From the NCBI GenBank assembly GCA_017935825.1, contig JAGBGW010000136.1, positions 1 through 7,460 on the forward strand: a stretch of DNA of 7,460 bases, read 5' to 3'. The DNA comes from Clostridia bacterium. Lineage in GTDB: Bacteria > Bacillota > Clostridia > Christensenellales > Maliibacteriaceae. The notes beneath the pieces were generated by a model that worked only from the letters and a program-made list of their open reading frames with translations, searched no databases and was not told the origin of the DNA. The translations under genes and the position numbers were made by a program. The stretch's first letter is position 1. The number at the start of each line of letters is the position of its first letter. Shown here one piece after another: positions 1 to 4,782 of the stretch.

Positions 1-500
1 ATGTAATCTGCAACGCCGGTGGTGGAAGCATGTGCACGGTGTGCGGTGCCGAATGCATCGTTTACATACAGCTCAGCAAGAGCAGCAAGCTTTGCGGAGA
101 AAGCTGCGTTCTCTTCCTTGTCCTTGGAAGTCTCTTCCTTATGGAAGCGGACGTTTTCAAGAACGACGATCTCGCCTTCCTTGATCTCTGCGCAAAGACG
201 CTGTGCATCTTCGCCGATGACGTCCTTAGCCATCTTTACTTCGCAGCCAAGGATCTCGCCCAGACGCTTTGCAACGGGAGCAAGGCTGAACTCGGGCTTG
301 AACTCGCCCTTGGGACGGCCAAGGTGAGAGCACAGAATGACCTTTGCATTCTGACCAACCAGATATTTGATGGTGGGCAGTGCAGCCATGATGCGGGTCT
401 CGTCAGTGATAACGCCTTCCTTCATGGGGACGTTAAAGTCAACACGTACAAGTACTTTTTTGCCGGAGACGTTGATGTCTTCGAGCGTCTTCTTGTTCAT
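1..500 (-). CDS. pgk: Phosphoglycerate kinase, N-terminal part (runs off window start)
   Basis: Phosphoglycerate kinase makes ATP from ADP and 1,3-bisphosphoglycerate in glycolysis, in the cytoplasm. The first 166 codons are present; the family is about 390-400 residues, so the nucleotide-binding C-terminal lobe lies outside. N-lobe substrate-binding motifs are clear: RVDFNVP (residues 19-25), SHLGRP (58-63), ENVRFHKEE (115-123), NDAFGTAHRAHAST (147-160). The ATG at 498-500 has an AAAGGAG ribosome binding site 8-9 bases upstream and matches the usual family start (MNKKTLEDI). Ala codons GCA and GCT and Gly codon GGC dominate, as in a highly expressed gene. It is transcribed away from the DUF1836 operon, with its own promoter. 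Identification is secure. Confidence 0.97.
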   Translation of the reverse strand, partial: MNKKTLEDINVSGKKVLVRVDFNVPMKEGVITDETRIMAALPTIKYLVGQNAKVILCSHLGRPKGEFKPEFSLAPVAKRLGEILGCEVKMAKDVIGEDAQRLCAEIKEGEIVVLENVRFHKEETSKDKEENAAFSAKLAALAELYVNDAFGTAHRAHASTTGVADY

Positions 501-524
501 AATTCCTCGCTCCTTTTAGTTGAA

Positions 525-539
525 TGAGAATCATTATTG
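525..539. promoter_or_regulatory. Fur-like palindrome in the pgk leader
   Basis: TGAGAATCATTATTG matches the Fur 7-1-7 consensus (TGATAAT-N-ATTATCA) at 11 of 14 positions; within it AATGA-GAA-TCATT (523-535) is a perfect inverted repeat. It lies just downstream of the proposed pgk start site, where a bound repressor would block transcription. A Fur/PerR-type role is inference; an AT-rich leader can produce such a match by chance. Confidence 0.3.
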
Positions 540-558
540 CCCTTGGGCAGTTGTAATC

Positions 559-588
559 AGTATACTACAACCGACTGGATTTGCACAA
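559..588 (-). promoter_or_regulatory. Candidate sigmaA promoter of pgk
   Basis: On the minus strand, TTGTGC (583-588) and TATACT (559-564) are separated by 18 bases. The -10 matches consensus at 5 of 6 positions; the -35 is weak. A start near position 552 gives a leader of about 50 bases. This is the best candidate in the gap; no start has been mapped. Confidence 0.55.
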
Positions 589-707
589 TGTTTGTGGATA
601 AAAAACATGGAAAAAACCTGCAAAATTCTCATAAAACATATACTTTGTGCGTAATGCAGTGTTGTATACGCTGATAACGAAATCCTGCGGCAGGTGATAC
701 GGTATTG

Positions 708-728
708 AAAACCACCAAACGTGGTTTT
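708..728. repeat. Inverted repeat upstream of the DUF1836 promoter
   Basis: Perfect 8-base arms (AAAACCAC at 708-715, GTGGTTTT at 721-728) around CAAAC, 14 bases upstream of the -35 box of the operon at 811. The position suits an operator or activator site, possibly for the self-encoded regulator. No T-run follows, which argues against a terminator. Confidence 0.4.
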
Positions 729-742
729 GAATGAAAAATCTG

Positions 743-771
743 TTGATGGATAAATGCTGTCATGGTATCAT
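743..771 (+). promoter_or_regulatory. Promoter of the DUF1836-aminopeptidase operon
   Basis: TTGATG (743-748), a 17-base spacer and TATCAT (766-771), with an extended -10 TGG directly before it (763-765). Start expected near 778, giving a leader of about 33 bases before the ATG at 811, with GTGAGGG (798-804) as ribosome binding site. Confidence 0.65.
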
Positions 772-810
772 ATCTATAACATTTCATGCAGTAAAAAGTG
801 AGGGCTTTTT

Positions 811-1335
811 ATGATGGACAGCCGGGGGTTCCTCCCCGTAGACTGGGAACAGATTCCCGACCTTGGACTTTATATGGATCAGGTGGTCACCTATGTATCG
901 AATGTGCTTTTGCCTTTGCAGGGCGGGGCGCAGAAGGAGATCCTGACCGCATCCATGGTCAACAATTATGTAAAACAAGGTTTATTACCCCGTCCGCAGG
1001 GGAAAAAATATACCCGTGAGCATCTGGCGCTGATTTTGATGATCGCCTTTTTGAAGCGAACCATGGCGATGGACGAGATCAAAAAACTGTTTGATGTGAT
1101 GGGCAGCGACATACGCCAAAGCTATGAAAGCTTTGCCGCCTGCCAGAATGCCTGCATTAAGACAGAGCACACCCAACAGAGGGATGCCCAACAGGTGATG
1201 CAGCAGGCGATCTTCGTCACCATGGCGCATATCGATTGTCTGGATGCGCTGGAAAACCTGCATCAGAGTATTGTTCCCACGGAGGAAAAGAAACCTTCCG
1301 ATAAGAAGGAAAGAAGGAGAAAACAAAATGATTGA
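811..1335 (+). CDS. DUF1836 domain protein, probable MerR-like DNA-binding regulator
   Basis: A 174-residue cytoplasmic protein of the DUF1836 family (B. subtilis YkrK-like, recognised from memory). Diagnostic stretches are IPDLGLYMDQV (15-25), LTASMVNNYVKQGLLPRP (45-62) and GKKYTREHLALI (64-75). The second reads like a MerR-type winged helix in which a final conserved YVKQGLLP sits beside the recognition helix. Helices continue to about 155, and the tail (158-174) is strongly charged and Lys/Arg-rich. There are two ATGs (811, 814); GTGAGGG six bases before 811 favours the first. Its last 8 bases overlap the start of the next gene, so the two are translationally coupled, suggesting that it controls the peptidase operon. 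As I recall it, YkrK represses the membrane protease gene htpX, which would make a peptidase target plausible. Ligand unknown. Confidence 0.85.
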   Translation: MMDSRGFLPVDWEQIPDLGLYMDQVVTYVSNVLLPLQGGAQKEILTASMVNNYVKQGLLPRPQGKKYTREHLALILMIAFLKRTMAMDEIKKLFDVMGSDIRQSYESFAACQNACIKTEHTQQRDAQQVMQQAIFVTMAHIDCLDALENLHQSIVPTEEKKPSDKKERRRKQND

Positions 1336-2443
1336 TCCCAGAATGGAACGCCTTGCACGCAACCTTGTGCAGTATTCCTGCCGCGTGCAAAAGGGCGAAA
1401 ATGTATTGATCGAAGCTACGGGCATCGATATGGCGATGGTCCGTGAACTGGTGCGTCAGGTGGAAATCGCAGGCGGCTGCCCCTTTGTATGGCTCAACGA
1501 TGCCTCTGTCAACCGTGCACTGCAGTATGCAGCAAGTGAGCAGCAGCTGAATCTGAAAGCGGAAGTGGATGCAGCGCTGATGCGCAGCATGCAGGCGTAT
1601 ATCGGCATCCGCGGCGGCGTCAATGCCATGGAACTGGGCGATGTACCCGATGAAAAGCGGGAAATGTGGTCCAAGCTCTATTGGCAGAAGGTCCACGGTC
1701 AGATTCGTGTGCCCCACACCAAGTGGGTGGTGCTGCGTTGGCCGACCCCTGCTTTCGCGCAGCTGGCAGGCATGTCTACCGAGGCAATGGAAGACTTCTA
1801 CTTCGATGTCTGCTGCCTGGATTATGCAAAGATGTCCCGCGCCATGGACAGCATCAAAGCACTGATGGAGCGCACTGATCGTGTCCGCATCACGGGCAAG
1901 GGCACGGACCTTTCTTTCTCCATCAAGGGAATGCCTGCCATCAAGTGCGACGGCGAACGCAATATCCCCGATGGTGAGATCTACACTGCACCCATCCGCG
2001 ATTCCGTCAACGGTGTCATCACTTATAATACCCCCAGTCTGGAAAATGGATTCCGCTACGAAAACGTCTGCCTGCACTTTGAAAACGGCAGGATCGTGGA
2101 GGCAACGTCCAACGACAACGAGCGCATCAACGCGCTGCTGGATACCGACGAGGGTGCACGTTATGTGGGCGAATTTGCGCTGGGCGTCAACCCCTACATC
2201 ATCAAGCCCATGTGCGACATTCTTTTCGACGAGAAGATCTCCGGATCCATCCACTTCACCCCCGGCAATGCCTATGATTCCTGCGACAACGGCAACAAAT
2301 CCGCCATCCACTGGGATCTGGTGATGATCCAGACCCCCGAGTACGGCGGCGGTGAGATCTATTTTGATGATGTGCTGATCCGAAAAGACGGCAGATTTGT
2401 TCTGCCCGAGCTGGAATGCCTCAACCCTGAGGCGTTGAAGTGA
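1328..2443 (+). CDS. M29-family metallo-aminopeptidase (AmpS/PepS/AmpT-like)
   Basis: A 371-residue cytosolic aminopeptidase that removes N-terminal residues from peptides using two metal ions; peptide turnover is its likely role. The length is normal for family M29. The metal ligands expected from the family can be placed: E217 (NIPDGEIYTAP), E282 (GEFALG), H309 (SGSIHF), H328 and D330 (SAIHWD), with Y316 (GNAYD) as the likely catalytic tyrosine. The N-terminal domain (1-190) begins MIDPRMERLARNLVQYS, typical of the family. The ATG at 1328 has AAGGAG 8 bases upstream (1314-1319) and overlaps the end of the DUF1836 gene. The frame is open 28 codons further upstream, but that stretch has no suitable ribosome site and lies inside the previous gene. 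Nothing is missing, so it should be active. Preferred peptides cannot be read from the sequence. Confidence 0.93.
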   Translation: MIDPRMERLARNLVQYSCRVQKGENVLIEATGIDMAMVRELVRQVEIAGGCPFVWLNDASVNRALQYAASEQQLNLKAEVDAALMRSMQAYIGIRGGVNAMELGDVPDEKREMWSKLYWQKVHGQIRVPHTKWVVLRWPTPAFAQLAGMSTEAMEDFYFDVCCLDYAKMSRAMDSIKALMERTDRVRITGKGTDLSFSIKGMPAIKCDGERNIPDGEIYTAPIRDSVNGVITYNTPSLENGFRYENVCLHFENGRIVEATSNDNERINALLDTDEGARYVGEFALGVNPYIIKPMCDILFDEKISGSIHFTPGNAYDSCDNGNKSAIHWDLVMIQTPEYGGGEIYFDDVLIRKDGRFVLPELECLNPEALK

Positions 2444-2452
2444 GGAACTGCC

Positions 2453-2839
2453 ATGCAGATCGCGGTTTTGCTTTCGGATATTCCCTTTGAAAAAGAGGCG
2501 GCACTGCATGAGGCAGCGCGCCTCGGTGTGACGGCATATGAGGGAGCAACTGTCCTCGACCCCACGGAATGCATGAAGATCGGTGATTTTCTTGCCCGCC
2601 GAAGTGCTATGCTGGATTTGGTAAGGAATACACAGAAAATCGCCGAAGCCTTCATCTGCGATGCGGATGGGGCAGGGCATCCCACGGCATTGGGGCAGGG
2701 GATAAGCGACCTTGATTCCTACATTGCGGCGCTTTTGGAAAAAGGCGTGCAGACCATCATCATCCGCAATGTCCATGGAACAAGAGAACTGGAAGAATCC
2801 ATTCGATTCTTAAAAGAAAAAGTACAAGCGTATGCATAA
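2453..2839 (+). CDS. Hypothetical protein, third gene of the aminopeptidase operon
   Basis: I do not recognise this 128-residue protein. It starts nine bases after the aminopeptidase stop, with GAGGA (2442-2446) six bases before the ATG, and ends just before a strong terminator, so it is a true operon member. It begins with a hydrophobic strand (MQIAVLLSD) and has an alternating helix-strand pattern ending YIAALLEKGVQTIIIRN (89-105) and a helix (110-127). The strand-helix-strand outline is loosely like small NifX-type or Rossmann-like folds, but no cofactor or catalytic motif is visible. It has no signal peptide or membrane segment, so it is soluble. Co-expression suggests a partner or regulatory role for the peptidase; that is inference. 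Confidence 0.8.
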   Translation: MQIAVLLSDIPFEKEAALHEAARLGVTAYEGATVLDPTECMKIGDFLARRSAMLDLVRNTQKIAEAFICDADGAGHPTALGQGISDLDSYIAALLEKGVQTIIIRNVHGTRELEESIRFLKEKVQAYA

Positions 2840-2840
2840 G

Positions 2841-2873
2841 AAAAAAGACTCAGGTAAAACCTGAGTCTTTTTT
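2841..2873. terminator. Bidirectional intrinsic terminator
   Basis: A perfect 15-bp stem (2841-2855 with 2859-2873) around an AAA loop, core GACTCAGGT / ACCTGAGTC, flanked by A6 and T6. It ends with a T-run on either strand, so it stops both the plus-strand aminopeptidase operon and the minus-strand dtxR gene, whose stop codon is at 2875-2877. Confidence 0.95.
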
Positions 2874-2874
2874 G

Positions 2875-3249
2875 TTAATCGGCTTTATGTGCTTCGAAGT
2901 ATCGCTTCAGGCACTCGAAGGTTTCGGGGCTTAAATCGTGCTCGATCTTGCAGGCATCTTCCACCGCGATCTCTTTGGGTACGCCGATTTGCATCAGCAT
3001 CTGGGTCAGCGCCGTGTGACGTTCGTACATGGACGTTGCAACTTCAAGACCTTCTTGTGTCAGGGTGATGTGGTTATTGACATCCACGTTGATCAGACCC
3101 GATTCGCGGAAATGCTTCAGTGCCACCGATACCGTGGGTCTGGAGTAGCCGAAATATGCGCAGATGTCCGTGGCACGGACGACCTCCTGACGTTTGGAAA
3201 TCACCAGGATGGACTCCAGGTAATTTTGCGCAGATTCTCTTAATTCCAT
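2875..3249 (-). CDS. DtxR/MntR-family metal-dependent transcriptional repressor
   Basis: A 124-residue cytoplasmic repressor that binds DNA when loaded with Fe2+ or Mn2+. Residues 5-60 form the winged helix-turn-helix (VRATDICAYFGYSRPTVSVA, 24-43); 65-124 form the dimer and metal-binding domain. Metal residues align with the family as E12, H78 (YERH), C100, E103 and H104 (DACKIEH). The cysteine at 100 follows diphtheria DtxR (Cys102-x2-Glu-His) rather than B. subtilis MntR, which has Glu there, and so leans toward iron. Residue 9 is Asn where MntR has Asp and DtxR has Met. There is no C-terminal SH3-like domain, as in short members. Two in-frame ATGs exist (3255, 3249). GGAG at 3257-3260 lies one base from the first but seven from the second, so I chose 3249. 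It is monocistronic. The likely target is the divergent promoter at 3344-3372. Confidence 0.92.
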   Translation of the reverse strand: MELRESAQNYLESILVISKRQEVVRATDICAYFGYSRPTVSVALKHFRESGLINVDVNNHITLTQEGLEVATSMYERHTALTQMLMQIGVPKEIAVEDACKIEHDLSPETFECLKRYFEAHKAD

Positions 3250-3295
3250 AGACATGCTCCATTCTCAATGTGTATCTTTACAGGCTGTTTTAGGT

Positions 3296-3324
3296 ATTCT
3301 ATCATCTTCCCGAAAAAAAAGCAA
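3296..3324 (-). promoter_or_regulatory. Promoter of the dtxR-family gene
   Basis: On the minus strand, TTGCTT (3319-3324), a 17-base spacer and TAGAAT (3296-3301). Start near 3289, leader about 40 bases. A TTTTAGG half-site (3288-3294) next to the -10 could give weak autoregulation; it is not a full palindrome. Confidence 0.6.
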
Positions 3325-3343
3325 TGAATGTAGAAAAAAGGGG

Positions 3344-3372
3344 TTGACAGATTGGTTAGTTTGCGCTAACAT
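3344..3372 (+). promoter_or_regulatory. SigmaA promoter of the putative small RNA
   Basis: Perfect -35 TTGACA (3344-3349), 17-base spacer, -10 TAACAT (3367-3372; 4 of 6). Start expected near 3379. The first DtxR-type palindrome covers the spacer and -10, the second covers the start site, so a bound repressor would exclude polymerase. Confidence 0.72.
3355..3370. promoter_or_regulatory. DtxR-family operator 1 (TTAG-N6-CTAA)
   Basis: GTTAG-TTTGCG-CTAAC, perfect 5-base arms with a 6-base centre, the half-site spacing of SirR/MntR-type operators (TTAGGTTAACCTAA). It overlaps the -10 region of the promoter at 3344-3372 and lies divergent from the dtxR-type gene. Confidence 0.68.
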
Positions 3373-3379
3373 ACTAATT

Positions 3380-3395
3380 GTTAGATGAAACTAAC
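3380..3395. promoter_or_regulatory. DtxR-family operator 2 (TTAG-N6-CTAA)
   Basis: GTTAG-ATGAAA-CTAAC, same arms and same 6-base spacing as operator 1, with centres 25 bp apart. It starts at the predicted transcription start, so in the RNA it would also form a small 5'-end hairpin, which could protect the transcript. Confidence 0.68.
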
Positions 3396-3588
3396 ACGCG
3401 ATCCGAACCCTATATGGATTCTGGTTCCCGACCAATGGCAAAACAGGCTGACCCGGTCAGGGAATACGCGAGCAGAATCGGGCAACATATAAGGCGAGAC
3501 GGATCAAACTCCTTGTTGGAATGGGCACAACGCCCGAAGTTGTCACAGGCAGCTTTACCCCTATGTATGTTGTTGTTTACCTTCAAGA

Positions 3589-3619
3589 TTGTACGCAAAA
3601 AGGGCAAATATGCGTACAA
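3589..3619 (+). repeat. Hairpin in the putative small RNA
   Basis: Perfect 9-base inverted repeat (TTGTACGCA at 3589-3597, TGCGTACAA at 3611-3619) with a 13-base A/G-rich loop, placed just before the terminator. It has no T-run of its own, so it is a structural element of the transcript. Confidence 0.6.
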
Positions 3620-3623
3620 AACA

Positions 3624-3667
3624 AACCACCCCGTCGCAGAACCGCACGACGGGGTGGTTGCTTTTTT
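3624..3667. terminator. Terminator of the small RNA, shared with the convergent reductase gene
   Basis: A 13-bp perfect stem (AACCACCCCGTCG at 3624-3636, CGACGGGGTGGTT at 3647-3659) with a 10-base loop, followed on the plus strand by GC and T6 (3662-3667). On the minus strand the stem is followed by TGTTTTG, a weaker T-rich tail directly after the reductase stop codon (3666-3668), so it probably serves both directions. Confidence 0.92.
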
Positions 3668-4022
3668 AATGCAAATCACGAATCGACCGCATAACTTCAG
3701 GGATGTTGATTTTTTGAGGGCACTTTTTTGCACAGAGACCGCAGCCGATGCAGTCGGCGGCGTTGCCTGCGGCGGTTAATGCGGAGCCCAGGCGCCAAAG
3801 TTCACCGCTGGTGTTTTGCTCATTGTAGCCGCGGATCAGCATGGGGATATCCAGTCCTGCAGGGCAGGTATCACAGCAGTAGCGACAGGCGGAGCAGGGA
3901 ACGCCCAGCTTATCCATAAAGACTTTGCGGGCTTGTTCCAGCACGGCTTGTTCTTTTTCATTTAACGGATCGTGGTGATCGAAGGTTGCAAGATTATCGA
4001 GCAGTTGTTCGGGCGTGCTCAT
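3666..4022 (-). pseudogene. Severed C-terminal part of the aldo/keto reductase: two [4Fe-4S] ferredoxin domain
   Basis: This 118-residue frame continues the aldo/keto reductase beyond its in-frame TAG. After a helical linker it has two complete cluster motifs: C43-x2-C46-x2-C49-x3-C53-P and C91-x2-C94-x2-C97-x3-C101-P, as in reductases of this type, where the clusters probably pass electrons to the active site. The codons between the TAG and the first ATG (TVLSG) are also typical family sequence (normally VLSGMSTPEQ), so this is the tail of one protein and not a separate gene. The ATG at 4020-4022 has no ribosome binding site, so independent translation is unlikely. It would be made only by TAG readthrough, suppression or reinitiation. 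All cysteines are intact, which argues that the break is very recent, tolerated by readthrough, or a sequencing error. Confidence 0.8.
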
Positions 4023-4037
4023 GCCGCTTAATACGGT

Positions 4038-4040
4038 CTA
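4038..4040 (-). other. In-frame amber (TAG) codon 245 of the aldo/keto reductase
   Basis: The TAG separates LPNV from TVLSGMSTPEQ without any frame change. This position in the family usually holds a variable residue, so one change from a sense codon such as CAG or AAG would explain it. The seven ordinary stops in the window are five TAA and two TGA, so TAG is not a stop this segment otherwise uses. Confidence 0.9.
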
Positions 4041-4772
4041 GACATTGGGGAGAGTCTGCAAAAAGCGCATGCCCCAGGAGGCGATACTGCGATCGGGGGC
4101 GAAAGATTGGAGGATCGTACGGGATTCTTCATCCAGTTCCGCCAGACGACCGCCTTTTAAGGGTTCCATGACCCATACGGGAATGTTGTGCTCGGTGAGA
4201 ATCTCGTACTGGCGCTTTGCCTGCAGCATGGTCCAGTCCACGAAGTTCAGCTGAATCAGCCCCATGTCGTAGCCATCGTAAGCGTCAAGAAATTTTTCCA
4301 GAGCCTCGGGGGCACAGTGGGAAGAAAAGCCAAGGTAGCGGATACGACCAAGCTCGCGCTGCTTTTTCAGGTATCCGATGTAGTCGTTCTTTTCATCCAG
4401 ATAGGCATCGATAAATTGTTCCTGTACGCCGTGCAGAAGGTAAAAGTCAAAGTAGTCCGTTTTGCAGCGCCGAAGCTGTTCTTCAAAAACCTCTTCAATG
4501 GGGAGTCCTTTTGCTACATAAAACTTGCTTGCCAGAAGGTAACTGTCGCGGGGATACTTTGAAAGCACGTCGCCCACAGCGCGCTCGGAGTCGCCGTCCT
4601 GATAGGTGAATGCGGTGTCAAAGTAGTTGATGCCGCTTTTGATCGCCAGGTCAAACAGCATTGCGGTTTTCTCACGATCGATACAGTTAGCATCGCCATC
4701 CAATGTGGGCAGGCGAAGCAATCCAAAGCCCAGCGCGGAAATTTTTTCTCCATGAAAATCCTTGTAATACAT
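4038..4772 (-). CDS. Aldo/keto reductase, catalytic barrel, ended by an in-frame TAG
   Basis: NAD(P)H-dependent oxidoreductase of the aldo/keto reductase superfamily; substrate unknown. The 244 residues cover most of the TIM barrel. The catalytic tetrad is present: D52 and Y57 (FDTAFTY), K83 (LLASKF) and H114 (LLHG). GFSSH (148-152) and VMEPLKGG (201-208) are typical of the ferredoxin-tailed subgroup. The frame stops with TAG after FLQTLPNV, whereas the family continues into VLSGMS and a dicluster tail; the continuation lies in the same frame at 3666-4037, total about 367 residues, a normal length. The start at 4772 has AAGGAG six bases upstream. It lies 10 bases after tetR, so they form one operon. 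If the TAG is real and not read through, the product lacks its last barrel elements and both clusters and is probably inactive. Confidence 0.88.
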   Translation of the reverse strand: MYYKDFHGEKISALGFGLLRLPTLDGDANCIDREKTAMLFDLAIKSGINYFDTAFTYQDGDSERAVGDVLSKYPRDSYLLASKFYVAKGLPIEEVFEEQLRRCKTDYFDFYLLHGVQEQFIDAYLDEKNDYIGYLKKQRELGRIRYLGFSSHCAPEALEKFLDAYDGYDMGLIQLNFVDWTMLQAKRQYEILTEHNIPVWVMEPLKGGRLAELDEESRTILQSFAPDRSIASWGMRFLQTLPNV

Positions 4773-4782
4773 GTACTGCTCC

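Larger units (their letters stand above)
501..810. other. Divergent intergenic region between pgk and the DUF1836 gene
   Basis: AT-rich spacer of 310 bases with no credible reading frame. It holds the two divergent promoters, the Fur-like site, an 11-base palindrome CCTGC-G-GCAGG (684-694) and an inverted repeat AAAACCAC / GTGGTTTT (708-715 and 721-728, 5-base loop). Neither repeat is followed by a T-run, so they are not terminators. They may be binding sites for the downstream regulator. Between 590 and 680 I see nothing definite. Confidence 0.6.
3379..3667 (+). ncRNA. Putative metal-regulated structured small RNA (about 290 nt)
   Basis: The transcript is bounded by the promoter at 3344-3372 and the terminator at 3624-3667. 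It can fold into a long nested hairpin: 3400-3405/3500-3505 (GATCCG/CGGATC), 3409-3415/3487-3494 (one bulged A), 3417-3423/3473-3479 (GATTCTG/CAGAATC) and 3425-3433/3455-3464 (TTCCCGACC, one bulged A), with a 21-base loop. Next come CTCCTT (3509-3514), complementary to AAGGAG ribosome binding sites and apparently unpaired, a small hairpin GGGC-ACAAC-GCCC (3523-3535), a C-rich stretch ACCCC (3557-3561), a 9-bp hairpin TTGTACGCA/TGCGTACAA (3589-3597, 3611-3619), and the terminator. A plus-strand frame is open from 3378 to 3779 but has no ribosome binding site and runs through the terminator. Role as an iron-sparing antisense regulator is inference; I do not recognise a known RNA family. Confidence 0.62.

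Noticed and set aside
1217..2776. Long minus-strand frame of 519 codons opposite the aminopeptidase operon
   Set aside because: Shadow of the M29 gene; the real gene has all metal ligands, a ribosome binding site and operon context.
3400..3560. Known riboswitch (cobalamin, NiCo) or tRNA-like element
   Set aside because: I found no conserved cores of these classes, and no gene follows in the same direction before the terminator. A covariance search would be needed to exclude a rare class.
3378..3779. Open plus-strand frame of 133 codons across the intergenic region
   Set aside because: It starts with TTG at the transcription start, has no ribosome binding site at any start, runs through the terminator hairpin into the reductase gene on the other strand, and has no protein-like pattern. 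The open frame is probably chance in GC-rich sequence.
4020..4022. ATG after the TAG as start of an independent ferredoxin gene
   Set aside because: No ribosome binding site precedes it, and the codons between TAG and ATG already match the family sequence, so the frame is the tail of the reductase.
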